Positions 9,315 to 21,621 are shown, numbered from the stretch's first letter. The stretch: DNA of 64,000 bases from Larix kaempferi (GCA_027924585.1 BSBM01000370.1:28417501-28481500), one strand, 5' to 3'. Numbers and translations: made by a program. The notes: generated by a model not told the origin, from the sequence alone.

Positions 9315-12300
9315 TTAATTTTCAGCTGGTTGAATTTCTAAGCTAGACAAGTACGTATCCCAATGATTTGCTTCTGCAATGAGTACACTAAAAGCTTGAG
9401 GTTCAAGTAATTTCAGAGAAACTTTTTTTGCCACCGAATCCTTTGTGATAGTTACCAATGACTTAGTAAGATTGTTGTAAAAACTGTTTAGGCTATCAAC
9501 AGCCACAGACCTTTGGCCGATATAGTGCTGCAGATCTTCTTCAGTGAGTGTATCAAACCTTTGTACATATTCACGTTCTTCTTTTACCTTGTTTGTTAAT
9601 GCTTCCAGGTGGTGTTCTTTAGCAGGTAGATCATGTAAGTTTTGAGGAAGTAAAATGTTGCAGTCCATATTTTCAGTAAACATGCCAGCATAAACATGTT
9701 CACATCTTTGTATAATATTTGGTATTCCTGTTTGCATCTTTTCAGTTTTTGTCCTGCATCTTTCAAGAAGTGCTATGTCAGGCTTGTGTTCTTTCAATGT
9801 CTTTTGTGATAGTTATTATGGGTATGTTCCTGTTTTCTTGTAGCCACTGTATAATCCTCTTGACTTTATTGGATGCATCAAGAATGTTCTGTTGTATCAT
9901 TCAGCATCTCTAGAGATTTCTTCAAGCCGACTTACAATATCCTTAATTTTGTATACTTCATCAGATAACAATTTGTGCGAAGTATGAATTTTCTCTAGTA
10001 GCTTCGTTGTAGCATTGGCATGAAAAGGAGACATATCTTGTTTTTCAGTTTGTGCAACTGCAAGTTGTTGTTTCAAAATAGTATTCTCGTCATGCAGTTG
10101 TGTAATGTTGGCTCTTTGGTGTTCCACTTCATTTTGTAAGGGGCCTAGTTTTGCTTCCAATTTGTTTTTCCAATGTGTAAAGAATCTATTTCTTGTTGCA
10201 TGTGCAGTAGGTTGGTTTCTAGTTCGTGTAGGCGAGCTTGGAAATATCCTTTCTCTCCCTCCAATATGAGCAATTGAACTTTGAACTAATCACTTTCAGC
10301 TTGCAAATGTTGCAACTTCTGTGGTATGTTACTCTTTTCTGATTCTGCAACATCTAATTTCTTTTGTAATGCAAGGCCTTCTGCTTGAGTTTTCAAGAAG
10401 TTATCCTTTACTTTGAGGATTTTTCCCTTGTTGCGTTCCAAGTCATTCATTAATTGGGCCACGTAATCAACATTGGCTTGTGCAGCTGCTATATTTACGG
10501 AAGTAGTAAATTGTGGATTTAGATGCGTGCCTCCCATAATAACACTTTCCTACACAATCACAATGTCTGGAAGTGGACACATTTTCAATCTCTTTTCTTT
10601 TCTTTTGCATATTGTTTTCCGTTTGGAATCATAAACTATTGTATCCAACTTGGAAACTGTATGTGGTTTAGAGGGTGTAAATGGGGTCAGGCCAAGTTCA
10701 GCAAAAGGTAGGTGCCCACCGGTTAACGGGATATCCATTTCCATAGGTTGAGCTGGGTCTTCATATGCAGCTTCGCCACATGTATCTTCTTCTTCTTTTT
10801 GATGTCTCTCAAGTTCAATTTCTTTTCCAATAGTTTCTTGTATGTTCTTAGCCTCTTCTTGAAGCTACCTGTATGCTTCTTCTTCTTCTTCTTCTTCTTC
10901 TTCCCTTTGTTTTGCTGCTTCTTCTTCTTGCCTTTGTTTCTCTACTTCATCTACGGCCCTTTGTTTATCTGCTTCTTCTTCTTGCCTTTGTTTTGCTGCT
11001 TCTTCCTCTTTCCTTTGTTTTTCTTTTGCTGCTTGTTCTTTCCTTTGTGTCTCTGCTGCTTCTGCTTCGTGTTGTAGTCTCTTTGCCTCCTCTTCGTCAA
11101 TTGCTTTATTACTTTGTTGGAGTGCAACTTCTTTTGTTGCATCTGTGTCTTTACTTGAACTTCTGATTGTTTTTTGGTTTGACCTGTTATTCAATGCTGA
11201 AATATTATTTGCTCCTCTATAAATTTCTTCATCTTGAAGGACATAGTCAGCGTACTCAAAATGCACCTTCTGCAAATAACAATGGTGTGCAAATTTATGT
11301 TCACTATCATCACGAAGAAAAATCTTCTCGCCAAAATGGAATAACTCTGTTCCTTGACAAACACTTCAGCCCCTTTTACATTTCGGAACTTATAGGCTCC
11401 GATAACAAATGGAAAGGGAGGGCAAGATGCCTTTTTATATTCATTCAAAAAACTGCGTATCCCATTGACAAAGACTTGTGTTACTGCTTCCTTATGGACC
11501 ACGTAATCTGTGGCATACTTGGGTAGTAGGGAAGGTGGTTTTGTACCGCCAGGCATTCTGATATAAGTTCCCTAAGGGGAACAGTAAAAACTCCCATACT
11601 CGCAGATAACAACCATGGCGCGATCTGAAAAGCAATTTAGTTCTTCATTGTGAATTACTGAATATAACGGGATTACAAACTCCCCACAAATCAACTTATA
11701 ATATCTATGATACTTGTGCGCCCACAAGATTTGGTGGGAAACATAAATAGGCCCTTCAGATGCAGTACAGTGCCATCCAAGTTTAGTAAAAGGATTGCAT
11801 GTCAATATACAGACTATAACAAAAGAAGACATGTAGAAGTTAGCTTTTACCAATTTGATTTTTCCTTGAGACGCTTCAATCATGGAAACCATACTATCTA
11901 AGATTATATATGCCCAGTTAAAGATAGTACCATGCGTCACAACATGATACATAATAGGAGTCCAAGACAATCTATAAACAGTCCCATTGCGTCGGCCGAA
12001 GAGCCTACTCAGCATAAGCGATATAAGTCTGAAAGGAGTCTTCAAATGTGTAGCATTATACTGACCAGAAGGTTTCTGCTTGAATTGGCTACCTGGGAGT
12101 ATCATCTTCTTTGCCTATTCGATCTTATCAATATTGGTTGACCTAAGCCAATCATCAGTTACCAAAAGTTTTGGATGTGCCAGCTTATATAAAAGACTGA
12201 TGTGAGCAGGATGGAATGAAGCAAACCCTTCCCCACTTGCACTTGCTATGATTCTAGTTGTAGTGTTAATATACAACACTATCCAACTTATCACTTCTGA

Positions 12301-12564
12301 GTACTGAAATAGTTCAAGTCTAGTAGAAGCGTTATGAAGACGTGATCTTTTGATATTTTCATATAGCACTTTCTCTTCAATGGCATCGGATATATTGGTA
12401 TCATGGATTGCAAGATATAGCTCTCCCCATTTAAATTCAGGGGCAATACCTGTGGTGGGTTTAGTGTCCTCACACAATGTTTCAAGCCCAGATTCTTGAA
12501 CTATCTCATCATCAGAGTCCGACTCTACCACTGTTTCTATTCTCTTTCCTGCTTTCTTAGTCAT
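9315..12564 (-). pseudogene. Long coiled-coil, Gag-like protein gene (broken)
   Basis: About 1,080 codons can be followed on the minus strand from an ATG at 12562-12564 (MTKKAGKRIE) to a stop at 9315. In-frame stops lie at about 12115, 11572, 10865, 10550 and 10286, and frameshifts near 11315, 10165, 9900 and 9800. The N-terminal third has a globular look (LFQYSEVISWIVLYI; SWTPIMYHVVTHGTIFNWA) that resembles plant transposon-associated or Gag-type domains. A region reading GGTKPPSLLPKYATDYVV follows. The middle is a Glu/Lys/Gln heptad repeat, including a nine-Glu run encoded by a ctt microsatellite (about 10877-10903). The rest is mostly coiled coil (LLEKIHTSHKLLSDEVYKI). No protease, RT or transposase was found beside it. 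It may be the structural gene of a non-autonomous retroelement or a host-derived gene. Function is not assigned. Confidence 0.55.
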
Positions 12565-14294
12565 ATCGGAATCTTGTAAAGCAGAAAACCAAACTGAAGT
12601 AAATGAAGTTTTTATTTGGATGTACGTAGTTTCGATGTTACATTAATACTAAGAAAGAACTAAAGAGTAAAATGTAGAGGATTATTCATTCAAGATAATC
12701 CAAATCTATTTCATGATTTGTTATCTATTTGGTGGCCAAGCTTACAATATGATTTCGTTGAGCTGGGTTGTATTTTGTGGCAAGGCCTTTTTGGCTACAA
12801 CAAACCATAGTGTAAAATACATATCTTATAAAGACATACAAGGCTTTCAAGACTTATCTCCCCCTTTCATCCACCATATAAAATAAAATAAAAAAATCAG
12901 TTTCCTTTTCTGCTTGACAATCTGAAATTTCCCGACAATAAAATCAGAAATTCAGATGGGTAATAAAGCCCTGTAAACCCTCATTCTTTCACTAATAACG
13001 GGACCTAAATTTCTGCTCATGAAATATGAAAATTTCCAGCATTAAAACCAATATTTCAGATCTCAAATCTGGTCCTAGATGTCTTCATTTACTCAGTAAC
13101 GGACCGTATTTTCTGGTTAGAAAGTCTGTAATATCCAGCCCTAAATCCAAATAACCAGAGTCACTTCAGCTGCATGAGATCATTGTTCCATAAACTTTTA
13201 ACAGTCTAAAATATTTGTATTAGTGAATCTGTATATACACTACCAAAAAAGCTTCCAAACAGATTTACCTTGCGTCCATCTATGAGGATCTTTCTCTCCT
13301 TGTTTAAAGATGACTTATTTCACTTAAATAATGGATCATAATTTAATAACAATTATAAAGAAAGACAAAAGCATGTGGAAACAAATTTATGTTACTGACT
13401 ATCTATTTACCACAGTACACACTCATATCAAGGAAATAGATAATGTTCCATTTATTATAGGATCATAATTTAACTATACAACCATATTCAACTTGGAATT
13501 ATTCCAAAATATATTATTCTTTAAATACGTTCAGATGAAAATACAAGTATAAAGACTTATCTGTGACAACATTTGGCTTGGGCTCCAGAGGGTCCAACTG
13601 GAGATCAACCAACTTGATCACAGTAGAAAGGTAGGATTTCAATTCTATTGATCACCCACCCACACAAAACACCTGGCATTCTCTCCTTCTAGCAAGCACA
13701 CTTCTAGGCATTCCTCTCCGTCAAGCCAATGATCAACCTTCAAGTAAATAGTAGATGAAGGATTTCGTAACCAAAAGTAATGACCCATATATTTTAGTAT
13801 CATAACTCTTCATTAATCCAGAGTTACAAGAGAATAACACTTTAACTTGTATGTATTACTTTTATTTCCCATAATATATGAAAGGTCTTGAAAATGGAAA
13901 TGAGGATAAGTTTACAAGGCAAAGGCAATTAGAAGGTTTCCATGGTTGTGAAATTTAGCATATGACTGAAATGGATTTTTAAATGTAAGAAAGGGTAGCA
14001 TGTTATGAATTTGTGAGCTTTTCTTCCCTTTTGAAACAATAAAAGTCAACAATTTAAAGTAAATCAAATATAGTACTAAAAGGGTAATGCATGTTCAAGG
14101 AACATAAAAGTGCAAGATTTTTATTTTTTTTGCATTGTAGTTGTTGTCTTTTGTAGGGAACTATACATGCATGGTAGCAGAATATTTATTAAATATGTGA
14201 AAAGGGAATACAAAGCTAAGTGATACAAAGGAGAAGAGAGTAAAGTAATAGTAGGTCGCAAGTATAAGCGAAAAGAGAGAAAGATGCAACCATG
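12565..14294. other. Non-coding interval between coiled-coil gene and Helitron
   Basis: This AT-rich stretch has no supported ORF. The Helitron 3' end (a short hairpin followed by CTRR, on the minus strand) should lie here if the element is complete, but I could not point to one hairpin with confidence. Confidence 0.4.
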
Positions 14295-17200
14295 CTACTG
14301 TACAGGCGGTTGTAAAGACTTAGAAGCAATCAAGGTCTCATCTTTTATCCTACGTTGCACATAGGGATTGGCGCGCATACGAGAATATCTGGAAAATGAG
14401 AAAGATGGAGATATGCGAAGGCCTATCAAAGATCTGACCCTTGATACAACAGTGAATGTAAGTCCTTGTCAATCAATGTTGCCAATATCAATTGTTGCAT
14501 GTTGTAGGGTCATTCCTTGGGATTTATGGATTGTTAAACCCCATGACATACGAAGTGGCACTCGACGACGTGAAACCCTTGTTATCGGAGGGACGGGGGC
14601 CTTTGTAGTGTAGGAAGTCGGCAACTACAAAAGATGGCAATGTAGGTAGTTGATCGATGCAATTGTAGACAATGGAAATGACTTTGCCGATTGAGCCGTT
14701 GACAAAGCCTGTCTTTACAAACAAATTAGCCGTCAACCTTACTTTTTGTCCAACAGCTAGCATAATCTTGAAGGGAAGTTGTTCATCATATGTGGAGGTG
14801 TGCGACTATTGATTCTTTTGCTCTGCAATGCAACGTGCAACCGACATTCGAAGGAGATTTAGCATTTGTTTGTTGTGCAATGTAACAACGTTATTGGTTG
14901 CGTACAAGGGAGTGCACTGATCAAACACATGGTTCTCGTCTTCTTAAAGTGTGGAGGTTGTCCTTGACATAAGGAGAGTCCAATATTCAAGGCTAGGTGT
15001 TGCATTTCGAAGGTTGAGTAGGAGTTGGCGAAAGGAAATTTGAGAACGGGTGCTGCCTTATTGCTGAAATATGGTCGAAAGGGTCACAAAAGTATCAAAA
15101 GTACACCAAAGAGCATTGGCACGCAAGGTGCCAACATACATTAGAATGTCCTTAACTGGGGGAAGTTGTCCAAAATCCCCAAGAAGAATGATGGAACAAA
15201 CACCAAAGGGACTTGTTCTACGGGTAGGGAAATCTTCACGTAGATGATCATCCATACCGGTTAAGTGGCTTGGACCAATAAAGCTCATTTCATCAATGAG
15301 AATGTAGCGAATATGATGAACTTGTTCTTGGAAGCTTGAAAGGGCTTGCCCTTCGAGAGGGTGCATTTCACCAATGGGGATACTAAAGGAAGAATGTATT
15401 GTAAGTGCATGTATGTTGAAGGCAGCAACTCCAGTTGGAGAAAGGAGGAGTAGGGGGGGAATCATGTTGGGCAAAGGCCCTTTCTAGTGCTCCTTGGAGG
15501 CAAGAGATTAAGTAAGATTTGCCCGTTCTTGCAATTCCTTGAATGACCATGTGTAGTGGGGCAGGCTTTGTAGGAGTGGTGAAGTGGGAGAGCACACGAT
15601 CAAAGGCAATGCGTTGTGTGGGAGACAAGGAAGCAAGCGAGTAGGAAGAGGAAGATGAATTCTGGTGCACATAGGTGGAAAGGCCCGTGGATTCAATAAA
15701 TGATGTCGTTGTGTCATGCATGTGTGAAGGGATATGGTTTGTGGTCCAATCATATTGTTTGTCAAAATCATGATGGCCAAACATGTCAAGGTCATCAACT
15801 TGGAGGTTGTTTCCAGGGCGAAGTTGAGAAAAGAATTCCCATTCGTCCATGTTAGGGAATGAGGACAGGTGAGATGGTTCATTATCGGAGTCATCAGAGG
15901 GAGGCTGAGTGGGATTTGGTGGCACGCGATCAACATGCCATGCAATGTACATGTCTTTAATGTGAAGCCAATGAGAATTGATCGCTTGATATGTGGAGCC
16001 AATGTCATCAGGGAGGGTATGGAAAGGGTGGTAGAAGAGGAGCTCGCTCCAACATAATGCAACAAAGGAATCTACATCAAAGGGTGGAATGGTAGTGAAG
16101 CGAGGTAATACGTGCACAATCCTTGGAGGGTATATTTGCTTGCATTGGGAATGTTTTCTACGAGGTGAGAATGACCAAGCACAGGCAGCTTCAATAAGGG
16201 TAAGGTTTTCAAGTTGTGGGGGTCTCTGCATGTATGCAGAAATGAAGCTAGTTGTTGGGAGGGTGTTGGAGGAGTCGTCAAAAACACGGCGGAAGACGTT
16301 TCGACTAACATTCAAGGAAACAAAGTTGCGACTGCAAAGCGTAAATGGGAGTTTTTGAAGCATGTGGCAAGACTCTTGGGAACTGACATCACGGTCGACA
16401 ACTGTTTCAGATAGGAGACACCTGATGGGTTGGAGGATAGGGCAGTCAACCGGTGTGGCAGCTATGAGGCGAGAGAGAATTGCATGGTAGCTTTCGGACT
16501 TTGGCTCTTCCTTGGCTGCATACATTGAAATATATGTAAGGACAACATGTTTGCAAAGAACAGGTTGGAAATCAACATTGGCTCTCCATATGTCTAAAAT
16601 GGTAGGGTTATGAATGTTTAGAAGGGCATCATTCCTTGCTAGGTTGTATGTTTTACAACCATTTGCATCAATGAACAAAGAAGAGGTAGGTTTGAAATCG
16701 AAGGGGAAGCCATAATGACATTTAGGGGATTGGCATTTTTTGCGGAGGCATGAAGGTTGTGAACATTTTGTGTACTTTTGTACACAATTAACAATCTCTT
16801 CATAGTCAACCAGTTGATCAGCTGCAAGTATGGCATGTGACCCAAGAGTGCATGGATCATTTACAGTAGGTTGCTAAAACGCAGGCATTTGTAGGTGGCT
16901 GTCGCGCAGATTCTAAGACGTGACAAATTTTTCAAAGTAAAGTCTTGCATCTTCAAGGAATATTTTGAATAACCTCTTCAAGGAATATTTTGAACTATTG
17001 TGCATGTATTGAGATGCAACATGTGGATTAGTTATAATGTTGTGAAACCTCCATTGGTGGTGTTGATTAGAAGTTGTTGGAGCTTGGCCTGGCATTAAAG
17101 AATGCAAATCATGCCATTTAGTGTCGGCTGCGCTAGGCGTGAAGAAGAAGGTTGGTGTCCCTTGTTGAGTAAGCATATCGGTAAGCTCACCTCCGCTTTT

Positions 17201-18295
17201 GTTCCAATAAGAGCGTGTACCGCGAAGTGTTGAGCCAAAGCGCATGACGCGCTATGCGATTTTAGCATCCGGCAAGTCCTGTAATTGATGTACAAGCTCT
17301 GAGATTGTTAGGGGGACGGTGTCTTCAAGGTTGCAATTGAAAAATACCGAAGCAGTAGCATGGCTTCGATGGCGCATCATGAGGTTATATATGTAATAGC
17401 GGAAACGAGGATGTTGACCGAATCGATGGCCATGGTATCGAATTAGGTGCAATGCACAATCGTGCATTCCAACCTCTTACATGTGTGGTTGTTTGAGCAT
17501 TGCAACAGCGCTGGGAAACAAGGTTGGGAAGGCCATAGAGAGGAGGCCTATTGTGTTGTACTCATTATTAGGGGAAATTCCTATTGGGGGCCAATCAATT
17601 GAAGTTTGAAGGGGGGCATCTCTTGTGTGCAAGAAGCGTCTTCTTTCCTCTACCTCTGTTCCAGAATTTGTTTGTGTATGAACAAAGGAAGAGGATTGTA
17701 CTTCATGGGGTTTAGGAGAGCTTGGTGTTTGCATTGGAGAATCTGATGTATAGTTAACAGGTGGGGTGGGATTGGGGCCAACATGACGAAGAAGGGAGGA
17801 AATTTTTGTTGGTTCAAGAGGTAAAGGAGATAATTCATTTGTGTTAACTTGAACATCTTTGTAGTAGGGATCATGTGAAATTTTGTATTCAAGAACAGCA
17901 AGAACTCGTGATTGGCTAACAAAGAATTCATAAGGCTTATTTGCAGCGTTGCATTTACGAACAATCTGTATGTCAATGTTTGAAAGCAAGTCAGGGAGGG
18001 AAGTGGCAATGCTAGATATGTCTTGGGGGAAGTTGATAATGTGCCCAGGATATGTGAATTGTCCACCACGAGCATGAGTGACTTGAAGTATTGGGTTACC
18101 ACGAAAAATGAGTATTTCTTCAACTTGAGTGAGAACGGAAAGGACAAACGGTTGCATACCTGGGTCCATATTGTTTGCCAAAGAAAACCGACGGCCATTT
18201 TGTTCCACAATACAACGTGAACATGGATATGCATTAGCAAATTTCTTGGTTTTAATGCCAGGATAATATTCCATGCATATTGAACAAACATTCAT
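14295..18295 (-). pseudogene. Helitron Rep/PIF1-type helicase (copy 1, HUH motif deleted)
   Basis: This is the rolling-circle replication initiator and helicase of a Helitron. In order on the minus strand: a Cys-rich N-terminus (CSICMEYYP, YPCSRC); the Helitron-like N domain (NNMDPGMQPF, LTQVEEILI, GGQFTYPGHIINFPQDIS); LRGTRSYWNK and PTFFFTPSAADTKWHDLHSL; then a gap where the HUH motif should be; a Cys/His cluster; the two-tyrosine motif (TYISMYAAKEE, about 16530); and a PIF1-type helicase with Walker A (ARTGKSYLI), Walker B (YILIDEMS), GDFGQLPP and a C-terminal part ending TIHKSQGMTLQ and VVSRVRSLIGLRISPSF. At least eight stops and a frameshift near 15470 break it. The N-terminus is probably preceded by an intron (poly-T-cag at about 18320). 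Without HUH the Rep nuclease cannot work. Confidence 0.9.
16930..16999 (-). other. Deletion scar that removed the HUH motif
   Basis: The 18-bp word ttcaaaatattccttgaa occurs twice in a row on the minus strand. The Helitron copy at 25.2-25.5 kb has, between the matching positions, an exon end, a 90-bp intron, the HUH motif and about 25 further codons. The repeated word looks like filler copied from the adjacent sequence during repair. Confidence 0.75.
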
Positions 18296-18304
18296 CAAAG
18301 ATTG

Positions 18305-18463
18305 CAAGAGCGTGATCAAAATCTCTGAAAAAAATTCACATAGAATGAACATACAAGAAAAACAAGGTTTTTTGTGAATTAAAATCCCCAAATAGGCACA
18401 TCCACCAAGCAGAGCTTGTACTACAATGAATTGTACAGGGACATTAAAAAGTTTGAAAATTAA
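18305..18463. repeat. Direct repeat R1 next to Helitron N-terminus
   Basis: This stretch is repeated in the same orientation at 19631-19786, at roughly 85-90 % identity by eye. It contains the probable intron end and upstream sequence of the Helitron gene. The two copies bracket 1.17 kb that holds captured gene fragments. Confidence 0.85.
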
Positions 18464-18499
18464 TTCTGCCTCTTTTGCTAAGAAGCTTCAAATGGGATC

Positions 18500-18729
18500 G
18501 TTGGTATCCGTTATGGTGTTTACTCTGTGCAAAACTTGGACACTGAGGTTGCCAAGGACGTGAAGTTACAATGTGGACTCTGCAGCACACTATTCTTTCC
18601 ATCTAATCCATCAAACTCAGCATCTGAGCATCTCAAACGAGGGAACTGCCCAAATTTTAATGGAGCAATACCCATATCATCAATTCCCTCATTGAAACCC
18701 GCCGGCACCAATTCCTCATCCCATTAGCA
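18500..18729 (+). pseudogene. hAT/DUF659-type BED-like zinc-finger fragment
   Basis: A plus-strand frame reads LQCGLCSTLFFPSNPS followed by ASEHLKRGNCPNF and PISSIPS. The Cys-x2-Cys pair with a downstream His/Cys in HLKRG-CPNF is the N-terminal zinc finger of plant hAT-derived proteins (the DUF659 group), which bind DNA. Only this part is present; the transposase core and dimerisation domain are missing. It lies in the opposite orientation to the Helitron and between direct repeats, as expected for a captured exon. The ATG at 18527 is probably not a true start. Confidence 0.75.
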
Positions 18730-19029
18730 CCAACACCATAGCAGAGGACTCAAGCTTCTCATTTAGAAAACCGCCACCTGACATCTGTTGGGTTGGGTTG
18801 TTCCATGGTTTTTCATCCTACAAGTTTTATCTATGTCAATGAGCTAGTGGAAGCGCTTCAGGCCTCCAATGGTCTTCGAGAGGAAATCAGGTAATTTTTT
18901 TGGCTCGCCTACAAAGCGAAATTCGCCTAACAAAAGCATCGACTATTGAAAGGGGGAAAAAAATGAAGCAAGAGGAGGAGTTGTACTTGGATATGAGGAG
19001 ACATGGTTCGATCTTTAGGGAGACATTTT

Positions 19030-19165
19030 TTTAACTTGATTCTAGGATTTTTCAAGGCAGGGGAGGTTCAGAAGGCATTGGATGTTCTTGCCTTTTATTT
19101 CAAAGAAGTTCAAACCGACTGTCATGTCGTATAATGTTGTGATCAAAGGGTTGTGCAATGCTGGT
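19030..19165 (+). pseudogene. PPR gene fragment (about one and a half repeats)
   Basis: The plus strand reads GFFKAGEVQKALDVL and then, after a frameshift, KPTVMSYNVVIKGLCNAG. These are the helix pair of a pentatricopeptide repeat; PPR proteins bind RNA in plastids and mitochondria. The fragment is too short to function. It lies with the hAT-type finger between direct repeats R1 and R2, pointing to gene capture. Sequence after it (to about 19440) has no recognised domain. Confidence 0.75.
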
Positions 19166-19630
19166 ACGCAACAATTGCATTGGGGTATAACGCATATATG
19201 GGAAAGGTTCCTATATTTCTGGATCGCTCTCTTTTTGTAGGAAAGTAGTCGAAAAAATGTTGCTATCACCATATTGTCCATGGAGAGATCATGAGGTGTA
19301 CTATCCAAGCCTGCGGGAGCAATCTTTGGCCGAATAATAGAAGAGAGAAGCCCTTCGACAGGTTCATGAGTCCCGACTGTGAATGACTAGTCCAGGTAAA
19401 ACTCAGAGTTGGGGAATCTTTCGAAAACATAGCGCTATTTTTATACTACTCTGAAGATGGAGAAAACCTTTTTTTCTTATGATAATCCTTCCCGCGACTC
19501 ACCAGGGGATCCGATTGTTCAACAGAGGAGAAACCGAGTGCAGATTCCAAAAATGGGATGTAATATTTTCGCAGGTTAATTTTACTGTGAAAGAAGAAAT
19601 GAAAAAAATTCAACATGAAGTCAAAGACTA

Positions 19631-19786
19631 CAAGAGCATGATCAAAATCTCTGAAAAAATTCAAACAGAATGAAAATACAGGAAAAAAAGGGTTTTTGTG
19701 AATTAAAATCCCGAAATGGGCACATCCACCAAGCAGATCTTGTACTACGCTGAATTGTACAGGGACATAAAAAATTTTGAAAAATA
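19631..19786. repeat. Direct repeat R2
   Basis: Second copy of 18305-18463. It is followed directly by the foldback element from about 19800. Confidence 0.85.
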
Positions 19787-19799
19787 AACTTGTTTGCAG

Positions 19800-21271
19800 A
19801 TAAGCATACAACTAACGAACAGAGATGAACACTGTTGTGGATGAGGATAACCACGAAGCACGGAAACAAAGAGATGAAATATAACAATAAATATAAATAT
19901 CAATTGGGTTGTAGACCTGAACCTTGACTATGAATATAAAGCAAGAACTTTCACTTGTGCTCTGCTAAAACAAGATTAGGTTGATGGTGATTCGAACCCC
20001 AAATTGACGGTGACTGTAGCAGAAACTAAGAAATATGAAAAAAACAGTAACAGTTTAGAAGAAATGATAGAAAAAAACTGCTTACGCTATAAAATGTATC
20101 CACGGACAAAGGCGACGCATTGCCGCTACATTGAAGAACGACATTCATGCCCTGACAGGATTCATCCATCACTTGTGTGCTAGTACATGATTTATCCATC
20201 TCCGTGATGTGAGAGGGGTCTTCCTCTGTTTCAATCCCAATCGGGCCTCTGTGTTTGTGTCTCCCATCAGCAGTTATACCTCCATGCTCAATCATAATGG
20301 CTTCAAATCTGCGTGATTCACTCCAATCTGCCTCCTTCATGCCAGCGATCTCTGAGGGCTATTCCATTGAATGCATAAGTTGAAGCATTGAAGCTTCAAT
20401 GGAATCGTGCAACCACCAAGAAAAGTTTGATTGGTTGCGACGTGCCATTGTTCTATTGGCTGCATAAGCAAGGAATCCTGCTACAGGAGCATGGATTGTC
20501 TTTCGCAGAAAGAACGCCTTCGGCGTAAAAATATAAATGATGCTTGTTACATGAAAATGAAAAGGTTATATAATTATGTCGAAGGCGTTCTTTCTGCGAA
20601 AGACAATCCATGCTCATGTAGCAAGATTCCTCGCTTATGCAGCCAATGGAACAATGGCACATCGCAACCAATCAAACTTTTCCAGGTGGCTGCACGATTC
20701 CATTGAAGCTTCAATGCTTCAACTTATGCATTCAATGGAACAACCCCCGGAGATCGTTTCCATTAAGGACGAAGATTGGTGTGAATCAAAAATATTTGGA
20801 GCCATTATGATGGAGCATGAAGGTATATCTATTGATGGGTGACATAGAAACAGAGGCCCGATTGGGATTGAAACAGAGGAAGACCTCTCTCACATCACAA
20901 AGATGGATAAATCATGTACCACCACACGAATGATGGATGAATCCTGTCAGGACATGAATGTCGTTTTCCAATGCAGCGGTAATGCACCGCCTTTGTCAAT
21001 GGATACATTTTATAACATAAGCAGTTTTTTTCTATCATTTTTGTTAAACTGTTACTGTTTTTTCCTATTTCTAAGTTTCTACTGCAGTCACCATCAATTT
21101 CGGGTTCGAATCACCATCAACCTGATCCTGTTTTCGCAGAGCGCAAGTGAAGGTTCTTGCTTTATATTCACAGTCAAGGTTCAGGTCTGCAACCCAATTG
21201 ATATTTATTTTTATTGTTATAGTTCATCTCTTTGTTACCGTTCTTCGTGGTTATCCTCATCCACAACAATG
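19800..21271. mobile_element. 1.5-kb foldback with about 700-bp arms
   Basis: Arms at 19800-20524 and 20578-21271 are inverted copies with scattered substitutions and small gaps. The loop, 20525-20577, matches 8439-8490 at 51 of 52 positions in the same orientation. Each arm holds a coding-like stretch. It could be a foldback-type transposon or an inverted duplication with copied filler. Its right edge coincides with the point where the copia 5' LTR loses similarity to the 3' LTR. Confidence 0.8.
20578..21010 (+). pseudogene. Unrecognised exon-like fragment in foldback arm
   Basis: One frame runs through FFLRKTIHAHVARFLAYAA, WLHDSIEASMLQLMHSME, RGPIGIETEEDLSHI and MDESCQDMNVVF, with a stop near 20840. 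The mirror arm (20026-20524, minus strand) encodes a closely similar peptide without that stop. Many differences between the arms are conservative, which fits a once-functional exon captured before inversion. I do not recognise the protein. Confidence 0.4.
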
Positions 21272-21453
21272 CTTATATAATGATTAATGAATTAGTGTGT
21301 GATGTTATTATGCTTCTATTTGAGTTCTACTGTATCATAATTATGTTGCTCCTTTGCACTGCATTGACCACTCTTCTTCTATTTTCCTGCTTAATCTTAA
21401 TCTTTATTGTGACGTATACATCAGCTCTTAGATCTGCTGTGAGGATTTTCACA

Positions 21454-21465
21454 TGGTATTAGAAC
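21454..21465 (+). promoter_or_regulatory. Primer-binding site (initiator tRNA-Met type)
   Basis: tggtattagaac lies directly after the LTR end ...ttttcaca and matches the common copia site tggtatcagagc at 10 of 12 positions. Reverse transcription would start here. Confidence 0.8.
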
Positions 21466-21621
21466 CTGTTGAGACTATTGTATATCTCCATTCCTGAGAG
21501 TTTTTTGCAGGTTATTATCAAGATTTCGAGTGCAACAGTTGCAGTAGTTTTTGCACTTTTGCAGCAGTAGCAATTGCAGATATTTTCTATTGTTTTTTGC
21601 AAGTCTTCTGAAACAGCTTCC

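Noticed and set aside
10748-11166. Plus-strand frames rich in Phe, Leu and Cys
   Set aside because: They are antisense shadows of the Glu/Lys/Gln coiled-coil region and its ctt microsatellite.
20431-20842. Overlapping frames around the foldback centre
   Set aside because: They mirror each other because of the palindrome and cross the loop; only the part in each arm is coding-like.
21085-21110. tRNA-like T-arm word gggttcgaatcacc (also inverted near 19990)
   Set aside because: No D-arm, anticodon arm or acceptor stem could be built around it. It lies in the arms of the foldback.
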